Shown: piece after piece, positions 51,631-60,492 of the stretch
How the letters are laid out: each line of letters begins with the position of its first letter
Numbering within the stretch: position 1 is the first letter of the stretch
Assembly (NCBI GenBank): GCA_015257665.1
Contig: JABZJS010000001.1
Location: 62,001 to 126,000, forward strand
Source: Nanosynbacter sp.
GTDB taxonomy: Bacteria > Patescibacteriota > Saccharimonadia > Saccharimonadales > Saccharimonadaceae
Direction: 5' to 3'
Length of the DNA stretch: 64,000 nucleotides
The notes under the pieces: model-generated
Told to the model about the DNA's origin: nothing
The model's database searches: none
What the model saw: only the letters and a program-made list of their open reading frames with translations
Position numbers and translations under genes: made by a program

Positions 51631-51909
51631 TGATTGATTGAGCGCAAGCTCGTTCAAGTACCTTATACCCCCTATTTTAACATAGTTACCCCAGTGTTTT
51701 CACGAAGGTAACGTGTTAGGTTGCACACAATCTGTGCTGTAGTTATCTACCCTCCACTGCAGCACCGTTAGACAGGGTTGTGTGCTTACTAACCCCTTTG
51801 TCCAGCGGATCTCGTATGTGTGAGTAGATCACGTATACCCTGATTGGGTGGGACGAAGGGCAAACCAAGCGCTCATAGTGATGCCCACCCTTACTATGAG
51901 CGCTTTTTT
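51631..51909 (+). ncRNA. stand-alone structured noncoding RNA, about 279 nt
   Basis: Bounded by a consensus promoter and a strong terminator, with no open frame of note. Predicted helices: GAGC-GCAA-GCTC tetraloop (51639-51652), GTTACC...GGTAAC (about 51685-51713), a long arm GCACACAATC/GGTTGTGTGC extended by GTGCTG/CAGCAC and flanked by GTTAG/CTAAC (about 51717-51799), and CCTTTGTCC/GGACGAAGG (51797-51860) around smaller hairpins. I found no RNase P CR-I/CR-V, tmRNA T-arm or SRP helix-8 sequences. A 6S-like or large SRP-type RNA is possible but unproven. Confidence 0.65.
51867..51909 (+). terminator. strong Rho-independent terminator
   Basis: A 13-bp perfect stem (AAGCGCTCATAGT with ACTATGAGCGCTT), 13-base loop, then TTTT. 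Confidence 0.9.
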
Positions 51910-52492
51910 GTTGGGGTGAGTTGGTGATGAGCTGGTCACACATTAGTTATTTTAAGCTGATTTACTTTGGTGTGCGAAGACGCTATGAGTTGCTCTGGCG
52001 GTTTGTGACACGCGCTACCAAGGCAAAGATAGCTATTATCTCTGGTAGTAGCTAAGATCTCAGTGTCCCGGTGTTCTTTGTTTGTCTATAGAGCAAAGAG
52101 TTATTAGCGTAAAAACTGTACTGTAGAAAATTTGACAAGCAGCCCTTCCTTCGCGTTGCTGTACCCTCTGGTGCGGCACAAAACACCTTTGCACCGATGA
52201 GTTTTGATTCCAGACAGAACATTGTAATGAGAATGAACTAACCTTAAGAAGGAAGCTGCTATAGCGGTGTCGGGGTATGTGGGAGGTAAGACACAGATAA
52301 ATAAGAGCCACATGCTAAGAGTTCGTGCAATTGACACGCGCTCTTAGCAGATATTACTGTATAGCTTAGCGCGCATAAAATCTATGGCTGAACAATACTT
52401 TTCACCATGTTTTTCTCTGTTATTGCGCAGTGAACTTATTATTTATTCAAGTGAGAGATATGCAAGAAAACGCTGTTATACGCTAGTGAGCA
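51910..52492. other. intergenic region with long-range stems
   Basis: No gene seen. AGCAGCCCTTCCTT (52138 onwards) can pair with AAGAAGGAAGCTGCT (52246-52260), enclosing CTCTGG...CCAGAC and GGTGC...GCACC stems. A second hairpin at 52314-52348 (GCTAAGAG.CGTG / CACG.CTCTTAGC) lies downstream of the minus-strand gene and may be its terminator, though without a T run. Confidence 0.35.
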
Positions 52493-53842
52493 CTAGAGCT
52501 GAGCTGTGTCGCTACGTGTTGGCTGCTTGTCTGAAGTAGCGTTTGGATCAACATAGTACTTGGGAATGCTATGAGCCTGGTTTTCTGGCTCTTTCCAGTA
52601 CGGGCGTGGCTTATCGAATGCATACAGATTGCTTCTACTTGTGTTTGAGGTTGTGCTTTGCTGTGCTTCGTCTTGAGCGGCCTTCTCTGTGACATCTGGA
52701 TGGGTGACGATATCTTTAGTGATTGCCGGGTCGGTGACAGTGATAAGCTGGAGATGATATGTGCCAATATCATCATAGCTCACATCGACATTATAAACCT
52801 TCTTAAGATACTCTGGTGTTGGACTAGCGATACTACCCTCTACGACGAGGCCGGCTAGCTGGAATTTATATGGGTCGTCTGAGCTAGTTTGCACAAAGAG
52901 TGGCGAGCCCTGCCCTGTGCGGTCTGCAAAGGCTTCTTCTTTGGATTCTTCTTTTGATGAAGATGTTGCAGTCGCAACAAGAAATGTCTTGGTATGGGTA
53001 GCATCGTTGTATCCAACAACAAAACCAGACGCAACGATCGGTTTGCCAATCTTGCGTTCGTTACCTTGGCTACCATAATTTACGACAGTGAGTGGCTGCT
53101 CGAGGAAGTTGTCTTGAGCAATTGTTGTAATGATACCATTCTTTGCATCAGGATCCATCTGGCGGCTTGTTCGCCGCTTAGCATGGTTCTCATTTTTGTC
53201 AGCAAGAGTCAGAGCGACAATGTGTTTGTGAGAAGTGCCATAAGGGCCAGGCATCGGCATGGTGCAGCCACCATTGGGGTGAAACTCTGATTCGTTTGAG
53301 CCTACTGTGATGACGCCGATATTGTTTGGGGTGAGATTCTCGAGATCCTCTGTATTAACGACAGTGAGAATGATGGGCTTACCCTGATTGCGATCGTTTG
53401 CAGAGTAGGTAATAACACCAGAGTAGAGTACATCTGTCTCTCCTCCTGATATTCTCACCTTAGTAGCGGTAAGAGCTGGTGCACCCTCAGAATAGCCGTT
53501 TACATCAATGCCACTATCGCGGAAGGCGCGTTCCCATGCTTTGTCCTCAGAATTTTCAGAATCAAATGAGAAATCGCTTAGTGTGCGCATATGGTCGACA
53601 GCTGGCTTGTCATGGCCAAGGTCGACGTTGTCATCTAGCTCAGTGTCGCTACAGGCCGGTAGTGGGTCGTTGCCTGGGTAGAAGTCTGGGAGGCTATTGT
53701 AGGCACCATATAACACCAGAGGAGTTGTCAGTGCAAGACTAGCAATTACCGCCCCGCGTTTTCGGCGACGAGATTGCTGTTCATTTGGCGATGGTTGTTC
53801 TTGTTTTTGTGGAGGTAATAGTTCGCGATTTTTCTTAGTCAT
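52493..53842 (-). CDS. membrane-anchored trypsin-like fold protein, probably inactive
   Basis: 449 aa. A Gln/Pro/Arg-rich cytoplasmic start, one membrane helix (GAVIASLALTTPLVLYGAY), then a large exported domain beginning near DPLPACSDTELDD. It parallels the divergent neighbour (EPLPACTTLDES): both keep a HIVALTLAD / VAALTLRH strand and a Ser region (GQGSPLFVQ versus GMSGGIVVA). The catalytic His of the neighbour's TAGHVV has no counterpart here, so activity is doubtful. The tail is Pro/Ser/Thr-rich. TATAGT (53850-53855) ends 7 bases before the start on the minus strand. Confidence 0.65.
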   Translation of the reverse strand: MTKKNRELLPPQKQEQPSPNEQQSRRRKRGAVIASLALTTPLVLYGAYNSLPDFYPGNDPLPACSDTELDDNVDLGHDKPAVDHMRTLSDFSFDSENSEDKAWERAFRDSGIDVNGYSEGAPALTATKVRISGGETDVLYSGVITYSANDRNQGKPIILTVVNTEDLENLTPNNIGVITVGSNESEFHPNGGCTMPMPGPYGTSHKHIVALTLADKNENHAKRRTSRQMDPDAKNGIITTIAQDNFLEQPLTVVNYGSQGNERKIGKPIVASGFVVGYNDATHTKTFLVATATSSSKEESKEEAFADRTGQGSPLFVQTSSDDPYKFQLAGLVVEGSIASPTPEYLKKVYNVDVSYDDIGTYHLQLITVTDPAITKDIVTHPDVTEKAAQDEAQQSTTSNTSRSNLYAFDKPRPYWKEPENQAHSIPKYYVDPNATSDKQPTRSDTAQL

Positions 53843-53982
53843 AATAATTACTATAGTAGTACATTTTGCATTACATGACAAATATTACAATATATACGGT
53901 AATATTATATTCCCTGTTGCTTCCCTGTCATCCACTGTATAAATTTGTATTTACCTCCGCAAAGCGCTATAATGGCCAAACC

Positions 53983-55191
53983 ATGACAGGAATGGCAGTT
54001 CGAGAACGTAGTTCTGGCTCGCATTCTCGGCTAGAGACGCGGATGGAGCGGCAACAACAAGAGCGGGCAGAGCGACGTCAGCGATTGTGGCGAGCGATTG
54101 GTTGGCGAGCATCGTGTGCGATGCTTGGCGCTACGCTTGCGGGAACGTGGTCATTCGTAGGTGCTCGACTCGAGGCACTTCAGGCGAAGGAGCCATTGCC
54201 AGCCTGTACGACACTGGATGAGTCAATGCTGAAGCCGCATCTGGGGCAGCCAACAGAGATTGCACGCCGCCCCTCAGTCGCGATTGCTGAGGCGCTTGGT
54301 GATCGTACAGCCCTCGAGCGGCATAAGCAAGAAGTGTTGCAGGCGGTGCAGCCTTCGGTCGTTAAGATTAATGTCTATGGCAGTGAAGCGACAGACTCTG
54401 GTGGAGACTATGGTGGAAGTGGGTTTATTGTTGAAACGCCGGGTGGTTGGTCTGCGGTGTTGACGGCTGGGCATGTTGTGTCGTCTGAGCGCCAGAGAGG
54501 TAATATCGCAGTAGAAACGACCAATGGCCATCGCTATGCCGTCCAGAGTGGTTGTTACACTGGCAAAGCAGACGGGCCGCACAGACCAACAGTGCCCGAT
54601 GTTGCGGCATTAACATTGCGTCACCAGAATTATACGCCTGCTCCTGCACTGCAATTTGCTACTCCCGATGAAACAAAGGCAATTATACAACAAGGCCAGC
54701 CAATGTATGCGCTTGGCTTCCCTATCAATAGCAATAATAGCAGCCCGGCGCAGGTTACACGCTGGCCAGCTAATCAGCCACACCTCAACGTCCTCCTCCC
54801 AGTAGCGCAAGATGGCCTTGAGGGCAAAATAACTGTGATGGCGGGAATAGAGAAAGCAGTGGATGAGAACGAACCGTATGATCCTGCGCGCGAGGATTCT
54901 GTCTTGCCTGGTATGTCTGGTGGTATTGTCGTGGCACAAGTCGAGACAGCAACAGGGATTGAGGTTAAGATCGTTGGCATGACGCAGGCAAGTAATACGG
55001 TCGTGGCTGATACAGATACCCTGAAGAGCTATGGTATTATTGCTGATAAGAAAAAGGCAGCAACATACAAGCCGCGTCTGACATATCTTGGGAGTGTGAG
55101 TGAGATGATGGGGCCGCTTACTGCGATGGATAAGCAGCAACCACTGTGGCGAGCCGTGACATTCGCCGCAGACATAGTACAGTCTTCCTGA
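53983..55191 (+). CDS. membrane-anchored trypsin-like serine protease
   Basis: 402 aa. An Arg-rich cytoplasmic start, one membrane helix near residues 40-60 (SCAMLGATLAGTWSFVGARL), then a chymotrypsin-fold domain: catalytic His in VLTAGHVV, Asp in VPDVAALTL and Ser in VLPGMSGGIVV, with YGGSGFIVE before the His. HtrA-like overall but without a PDZ domain. TATAAT 53968-53973 ends 9 bases before ATG 53983, which makes the longer in-frame ATG 53866 unlikely. Divergent from the inactive-looking paralog. Confidence 0.8.
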   Translation: MTGMAVRERSSGSHSRLETRMERQQQERAERRQRLWRAIGWRASCAMLGATLAGTWSFVGARLEALQAKEPLPACTTLDESMLKPHLGQPTEIARRPSVAIAEALGDRTALERHKQEVLQAVQPSVVKINVYGSEATDSGGDYGGSGFIVETPGGWSAVLTAGHVVSSERQRGNIAVETTNGHRYAVQSGCYTGKADGPHRPTVPDVAALTLRHQNYTPAPALQFATPDETKAIIQQGQPMYALGFPINSNNSSPAQVTRWPANQPHLNVLLPVAQDGLEGKITVMAGIEKAVDENEPYDPAREDSVLPGMSGGIVVAQVETATGIEVKIVGMTQASNTVVADTDTLKSYGIIADKKKAATYKPRLTYLGSVSEMMGPLTAMDKQQPLWRAVTFAADIVQSS

Positions 55192-55222
55192 TACATTGAT
55201 GCATGTGCTATACTAAACCACT

Positions 55223-56335
55223 ATGAAACATCTCTGGCATTCTCATCACCCTTTTCGTATTTTTTGGTTTTCGGCGCTGCTGACAGTGCTGCTGGGCGGG
55301 GCGATTTTTGGCCATTTGGGGGTGAGCGGCTTGTGGCTGTTTACCATCCTGGTACTACTAGAGGTGACCTTTAGCTTCGATAATGCCGTCATTAATAGCC
55401 GCGTCTTGGCGAGCTTGAGCCCACTGTGGCAAAAGATTTTCCTGACGGTGGGGATCTTTATTGCAGTGTTTGTGGTGCGTTTTGTGCTGCCGATCGTTAT
55501 TGTGATGGTGGCAAGCGGGCACGACTTCTCAACAGTGGTCGATCTCGCGCTACATAAGCCAGCGGAGTATGGGCACATCCTCCACGCTGCGTCGCCAATG
55601 ATTGATGCCTTTGGCGGGGCGTTTTTGATCATGATTGGCCTAAGTTACTTTATGGACTACAACAAGCGGGTGCACTGGATGCGGCACGTTGAGCCATGGC
55701 TAGCCAAGGCGGGGCGCTTCGAGAATCTCAAGGTATGTGTGATGCTGGCGGTGGCAGCGGTGCTGTACTTCACGGTGGAGCGGCAGTATGAGTCGGTGGT
55801 GCTGATCTCATCTATCCTAGGGATCTTACTGCATATTGGGCTGGAACTCTTTGGCTCGTTCTTTCATGACGATACGGCGCAGTCTCTCAAGGCAAAAACA
55901 GGCTGGGCGGCCTTTGCTAGCCTGATGTACCTGGAGGTGTTGGACGCGAGCTTTAGTTTTGATGGGGTGATTGGTGCATTTGCTATCACCAGTAGTATTG
56001 TCTTGATTGTGGCAGGCCTCGGGGCGGGTGCCATCTGGGTGCGCTCACTCACGGTCTATCTACTACGGACTGGTGCACTGGGTAAATATAAGTATCTTGA
56101 GAATGGTGCGCACTGGGCCATTATGGCGCTGGGTGTGATGATGATCGCTAAACTCTTCCACGTGGAGCTGCCTGAATGGGCGACTGGTGGGCTGGGCCTT
56201 GTTTTTATTAGCTTGGCAGTCGGCAGTAGCATCCTCGAGGCCCGCGCCATTAACCTCCAGGATGCAACCACAAACACCGTCCACTACGCTGAGCAGCGCC
56301 TCAAGCGTGGAGTGAAGAAGATTGTGAAGCGGTAG
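55223..56335 (+). CDS. TerC/DUF475 family integral membrane protein
   Basis: 370 aa with eight or nine membrane helices. The paired acidic motifs EVTFSFDNAVINS and EVLDASFSFDGVIGAF are hallmarks of the TerC/DUF475 family, which is linked to metal (manganese) export and protection of secreted metalloproteins. TATACT 55209-55214 ends 8 bases before the ATG, with no Shine-Dalgarno. Monocistronic. Confidence 0.88.
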   Translation: MKHLWHSHHPFRIFWFSALLTVLLGGAIFGHLGVSGLWLFTILVLLEVTFSFDNAVINSRVLASLSPLWQKIFLTVGIFIAVFVVRFVLPIVIVMVASGHDFSTVVDLALHKPAEYGHILHAASPMIDAFGGAFLIMIGLSYFMDYNKRVHWMRHVEPWLAKAGRFENLKVCVMLAVAAVLYFTVERQYESVVLISSILGILLHIGLELFGSFFHDDTAQSLKAKTGWAAFASLMYLEVLDASFSFDGVIGAFAITSSIVLIVAGLGAGAIWVRSLTVYLLRTGALGKYKYLENGAHWAIMALGVMMIAKLFHVELPEWATGGLGLVFISLAVGSSILEARAINLQDATTNTVHYAEQRLKRGVKKIVKR

Positions 56336-56543
56336 AATAGCTAAATATAAAAATCCTACCTTCTTGACACTAATCTCTTCTTCTCTGTTGTCAATTTTCT
56401 TGCAAGGATTGAAATGAGCTGCTAGTTCGCATGTTTGGGTAGATAAAGCACGAGATGTTGCTATAAACAAAAGCCACAAACTCACCACTGATACATGTCG
56501 TCGAGAGATAAAATACGCTCGAAATAATGTACTATACCGACGG

Positions 56544-57104
56544 CTAGTACGTCACACTCGTCGCTGCTATGTCTCCCGCAAGGAATTGCGCAATGAGAGA
56601 GGCTGACTGCTCAGCCGTCCACTGTTGTAAAATGGCTCGCTCATCTGAGGTAAAATTACTCAAGACGAAGTCAACATCGCCGATCTGCCGCCGCATTTTA
56701 TTGTCTGTGCCAAGGCGAATGTGCCAAAAGTTCTGCCCAATATGCTGGTGGAGCGACTTAAGCCCATTATTGCCTGCGCTCTCGCCGCCTCGCCTAACGC
56801 GAATTTTGCCAAAATCGAGGGCCACATCATCGTGAATAACGAGCACATCGTCGAGTGATAATTTATAAAAATCCATAATTGCCCGCGCTGCGACCCCTGT
56901 TTCGTTATAAAATGTGGTCGGCTTGGCGAGGATGACCTTCTCGCCGCCGTGTGAAGACTCGGCCAGCTCAGCATTAAATCGGCTCTTTGGGGTAAATTGC
57001 ACTCCCTGCTCTGCTGCATAAGCGTCGAGGATGATGAAGCCAGCGTTGTGCCGGGTGGCGGCATAGCGCGGGCCAGGGTTGCCGAGAGCGAGGATTAATT
57101 TCAT
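56544..57104 (-). CDS. pth: peptidyl-tRNA hydrolase
   Basis: 186 aa, normal length. LALGNPGPRYAATRHNAGF contains the catalytic His; KPTTFYNETGVAARAI, VIHDDVALDFGKIRVR and GGESAGNNGLKS complete the Pth signature. It recycles tRNA from abortive peptidyl-tRNA. TATACT (57112-57117) ends 7 bases before the start on the minus strand. Divergent from the CobW-type gene, with both -10 boxes in a 49-base gap. Confidence 0.93.
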   Translation of the reverse strand: MKLILALGNPGPRYAATRHNAGFIILDAYAAEQGVQFTPKSRFNAELAESSHGGEKVILAKPTTFYNETGVAARAIMDFYKLSLDDVLVIHDDVALDFGKIRVRRGGESAGNNGLKSLHQHIGQNFWHIRLGTDNKMRRQIGDVDFVLSNFTSDERAILQQWTAEQSASLIAQFLAGDIAATSVTY

Positions 57105-57153
57105 ACGTATTAGTATAACATGGATGGATACTGAGCTATGCTATACTAAACTC

Positions 57154-58122
57154 ATGGCCCAGCGCGATAATGATCTTGAATTTAGCCTTAATGCTGCCTT
57201 TGATGAGCAGCGCACCCAGCCTGGCCTGGTACCGCTCTACCTCATCAATGGCTCGCTCGGGGCGGGCAAGACGAGCGTGCTGGAGTATCTTTTGCGTCAG
57301 CCGGAGTTTGCTGGCTCGCGCGTGATTGAGAATGAATATGCCAACGAGAATGTCGATGGCTACCGGCTAGAAGGCCTGGCGGAACTTGTAACGACGCTGG
57401 CGGGCGACTGCGTGTGTTGCTCGTCTAAGCATGCCTTGACGCGCATGCTGCTGGATTTTTGCCAGTCGTCCCCTGCCCCGGTTTTTATCGAGGCAACAGG
57501 GGTAGCACGGACGATGAACTTGGTAGAGAAACTCGTCAATGCCCGGATCTTCGACAAATACGAGCTGCTGCAGAGCTATTATGTCATCACGGCACACGAG
57601 ATTTTGCATGGTATTGAGCCAGCCCACGAGGTGGAGCTGCAAGCCGCCGATACAATCCTTATTACCAAAGAAGATCTTCTGCGCGGCGATGATCGCACCA
57701 TCTATGATACCAAGCGCCGCGCCCTGCCCTACGCGCGAGTGCTGTCTGCACCGCATGGGCATTTTGACCTCAGTAAGATCACAACGCCGTCGAGTCTACT
57801 CACCTTCTTCGACACCTATGATGGTGAGCTTGCTGTGCCAGATAACCCGACCTATAGCGTCATCGATATGTCGCAGCTCACTGCTACCGAGGCAGCCTTT
57901 GAGGCGCTGTGGCTGCAGCTCTTTGCGACGTATGAGCTGCGCCGGCTCAAGGGGTGCTTTATTGATGAGCATGGTGCGCGCCGGCACATCGAGGCTACGC
58001 CCGAGCAGATTCAGATCACCACTGGCCAGCCTGGTGAAGCGCCCAAGCTGGTTTGCATTGGCACCCACGCCAGCAGCATCACCCGCGATGGGTTGGTAGC
58101 ACAGCTGATGATGTTTGGGTAG
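57154..58122 (+). CDS. CobW/COG0523-type G3E GTPase
   Basis: 322 aa. Walker A GSLGAGKT (residues 33-40), the metal-binding CxCC motif in GDCVCCSSK, VFIEATGVART (Walker B region) and ILITKEDLL in the NKxD position (TKED). The C-terminal CobW domain ends with IQITTGQPGEAPKLVCIG. Members deliver Zn or other metals to client proteins, often in zinc stress. TATACT 57142-57147 ends 6 bases before ATG 57154; earlier in-frame ATG 57079 lies inside pth. Confidence 0.85.
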   Translation: MAQRDNDLEFSLNAAFDEQRTQPGLVPLYLINGSLGAGKTSVLEYLLRQPEFAGSRVIENEYANENVDGYRLEGLAELVTTLAGDCVCCSSKHALTRMLLDFCQSSPAPVFIEATGVARTMNLVEKLVNARIFDKYELLQSYYVITAHEILHGIEPAHEVELQAADTILITKEDLLRGDDRTIYDTKRRALPYARVLSAPHGHFDLSKITTPSSLLTFFDTYDGELAVPDNPTYSVIDMSQLTATEAAFEALWLQLFATYELRRLKGCFIDEHGARRHIEATPEQIQITTGQPGEAPKLVCIGTHASSITRDGLVAQLMMFG

Positions 58123-58328
58123 GGTGATTAATTGCCGGCTTGGGTGTGAGAACCTCTTATTTCTTTCCCTTGTGTCGTATTATGCCTGTGGCTTGGTGTG
58201 CTTAGCAGTAGGGGCTGCCACTTTCTTGGTGCTGGCTGCTGACGGAGTGCTTTATGGATAATTTCGAGATAGAATTTATTCGCTTTTATCTTTTTGACCC
58301 ATCAGTATAGTAAGTCTATAGAGCGAAC

Positions 58329-58813
58329 TGACAAGCAGGAGAATATGCGCAGCAGAGCAGCCGCTGATAATTCTGGCGGCTTGTCAGTTCGGAACCTATA
58401 CTGAGCGAGCATGTTCAAGTCCACTCAGGGCGTAGAAGTCAAAAAACGGGCAGGTTTCCAGAAGCGCGTCAAACTCGCGCGGGTCATCAACACATACTGC
58501 TGCAGTATATGCAGTGAACTCAACGCACGCATACAGGTGCTCACCTGCACTCAGGCAGCTCCTAGCCTGTTTGTAAGTCCAGACGTTATGGAGGCGTCGT
58601 CCGACACGCCCGTTGATGACATCGATGCCAGGGTTGTAGTAGGTACCCATAGTTCTTTCTTCTCCTCACCCGGACGAAGCGTCCATGTTCTGTAAAACAC
58701 TGCTCGGACGCCCGGATGGCGGCCAGCAAGATGAGGTTATCGGGCACTAACTATATTGGCCTAGGAACTAGCGCCAGAGAATCTCACCTTGCTGTCTATT
58801 CTCCTGCTTGTCA
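58329..58813. repeat. 17-bp inverted repeats bracketing a small orphan gene
   Basis: TGACAAGCAGGAGAATA at 58329-58345 recurs inverted at 58797-58813. A third partial copy forms a local 12-bp stem (GAACTGACAAGC 58325-58336 with GCTTGTCAGTTC 58380-58391), and outer CAGTATAG/CTATACTG arms add to it. The repeats flank the gene at 58396-58650, so they may be mobile-unit ends or alternative RNA pairing partners. Confidence 0.5.
58396..58650 (-). CDS. small orphan protein
   Basis: 84 aa with strong GAGGAG before ATG 58650. Sequence (VWTYKQARSCLSAGEHLYACVEF ... VDDPREFDALLETCPFFDFY) suggests a compact alpha/beta domain; family unknown. The leader is long (about 200 bases) and starts in the 23-bp promoter repeat shared with the small gene at 33569. 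Inverted repeats bracket the gene, so 5' and 3' untranslated regions of the mRNA are complementary. Confidence 0.6.
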   Translation of the reverse strand: MGTYYNPGIDVINGRVGRRLHNVWTYKQARSCLSAGEHLYACVEFTAYTAAVCVDDPREFDALLETCPFFDFYALSGLEHARSV

Positions 58814-58850
58814 AAAAACACTTTTGGTCAAACACGATAGGTTTGTCAAC

Positions 58851-58873
58851 AAAAGCTAATATATATATCAATA
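58851..58873 (-). promoter_or_regulatory. 23-bp promoter repeat, copy 2
   Basis: Identical to 33640-33662 and likewise upstream of a minus-strand small gene; see that entry. Confidence 0.55.
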
Positions 58874-58951
58874 ATTGATCACGCCGTCAACCTCTCTCTG
58901 CATGATAGTAGCATTATGTATGCTTCGTAGTACACGCTTGTAGGCCTATAA

Positions 58952-60361
58952 TTACCGCTTGGTGGATCTTTCGGCGTCTTTGGCTTGCTTATATGCTTTG
59001 GTAACAGGCTCGAGGCCACGCTTAACGCGCTCGCGGTTGGCTTTGAGTTGCTTCTCGTCGCGGAAGGAGAGCTTGATGGGGGTGCCGGTGTAGTCGTAGG
59101 TGTCGCGGATGCGCCGCTCGAGGTAGCGCTTGTAGCTCCAGTGGACGAACTTGAGGTTGCTGCCGTAGATAACAAACCATGGTGGGCTGGTGTCTGTCTG
59201 GACGATGTAGCGTAGCTTAGGGTGGGTATTCTTGAGGCCAGCTGGTGGGTGCTTCTGCACAGAGTGCTGCAGGAGGTCATTGAGGGTGCGCGTGGTGGTC
59301 TTTTGCTGGCGATGGGTAGCAATACTAAGGGCAAGGTCGAATAACTTCGTCACATTCTGGCCGGTAACAGCACTGGTGAATATGAGTGGTGCCCACGGTG
59401 TGAAGTCGAACTGGGCGGAGATCTGCGGGGCGAGTGCGTCGCGCGTGTAGGCATCTTTGCCTTCCACAGCGTCCCATTTGCTCACGACGATGGCCATGCC
59501 CTTGCCTGCCTCGGCAATGATGCCAGCAAGCCGTTGGTCGAGGGCAGTGTTGAGTTCATTTACATCCATCAGGAGGAAGCAGATATCGGCTTCCTCGATG
59601 GCAGCCAAAGTACGCAAGACGCTAAATTTCTCGATGCCCACCTCCTGCTTGCCTTGGCGGCGAATGCCAGCGGTGTCGAGCAGCTCGATGGTTTGCCCCT
59701 GGTAGCGCAGGCGGATGCGATTGACATCGCGCGTGGTGCCTGCTACCCCAGCCACAATGGCTTGTTGCTTACCTGCCAGTGTGTTGAAGAGGCTGGATTT
59801 GCCGACATTGGGCCGGCCGATCAAAGCAATCTTGAGTACATCGCTCGGCTCGGCTTGGCGCTTCTCTGGGATGTGCCGGCAGATCTCATCCAGTGCATCA
59901 CTAATACCACTGTTGTGCTCGGCACTGGTGCGGATGATACTCTTGATGCCAAGACGAAGAAACTCACTAGTAGGCAGACTGCCCCGCAGGTCGGTTTTGT
60001 TGGTGATGAGAATGACAGGCTTGCGGCTCTTGAGGGCGGTTTTGGCGACGCGCCGGTCTTCGTCACTGGGGTATTCGGTGCTGTCCACCACCACGAGGAT
60101 GACGTCGGCCGTATCGGATGCATCAGTGATTTGCTCTTGGATACTTGCCTCAAACTCGTCTTCTGCTGGCTTGAGGCCGGCTGTGTCGACGAGCCAAAAC
60201 TCATGCCCATGGTAGACTGCCTTACCCACCACCCGATCGCGCGTCGTACCGGCCTCGCGTGCCACGATAGCCTGCTGCGAACGCATCATACGGTTAAACA
60301 GCGAGCTCTTGCCGGCATTGGCACGCCCAATGATTGCAACAGTAGGAAGTTTGGTAGCCAT
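58952..60361 (-). CDS. der: ribosome biogenesis GTPase Der (EngA)
   Basis: 469 aa. Tandem G domains: first P-loop GRANAGKSS (residues 12-20) with DTAGL and NKTD; second GRPNVGKSS with DTAGIRRQGK and SKWD. The KH-like C-terminal domain includes PKLRYIVQTDTSPPWFVIYG. Der acts in 50S assembly. On the minus strand TATAAT (60371-60376) ends 9 bases before the start. Confidence 0.94.
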   Translation of the reverse strand: MATKLPTVAIIGRANAGKSSLFNRMMRSQQAIVAREAGTTRDRVVGKAVYHGHEFWLVDTAGLKPAEDEFEASIQEQITDASDTADVILVVVDSTEYPSDEDRRVAKTALKSRKPVILITNKTDLRGSLPTSEFLRLGIKSIIRTSAEHNSGISDALDEICRHIPEKRQAEPSDVLKIALIGRPNVGKSSLFNTLAGKQQAIVAGVAGTTRDVNRIRLRYQGQTIELLDTAGIRRQGKQEVGIEKFSVLRTLAAIEEADICFLLMDVNELNTALDQRLAGIIAEAGKGMAIVVSKWDAVEGKDAYTRDALAPQISAQFDFTPWAPLIFTSAVTGQNVTKLFDLALSIATHRQQKTTTRTLNDLLQHSVQKHPPAGLKNTHPKLRYIVQTDTSPPWFVIYGSNLKFVHWSYKRYLERRIRDTYDYTGTPIKLSFRDEKQLKANRERVKRGLEPVTKAYKQAKDAERSTKR

Positions 60362-60492
60362 AATGCTCTCATTATATCATGAAAGCGCGCGAGCGGATTT
60401 GCAGTGCCCCCTCCCCTCTTGTACAATAAAAGAACGAGTGCGGCAACGGGCTCACTCTCATTGATAAAGACTGAAATATAAGAAAGTGTGTA

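Noticed and set aside
51631..51909. RNase P RNA, tmRNA or SRP RNA identity for the 51.6-kb RNA
   Set aside because: Searched by eye for GAGGAAAGTCC/ACAGAA, a T-arm with CCA end and GGAAGGAAGCAGC; none present.
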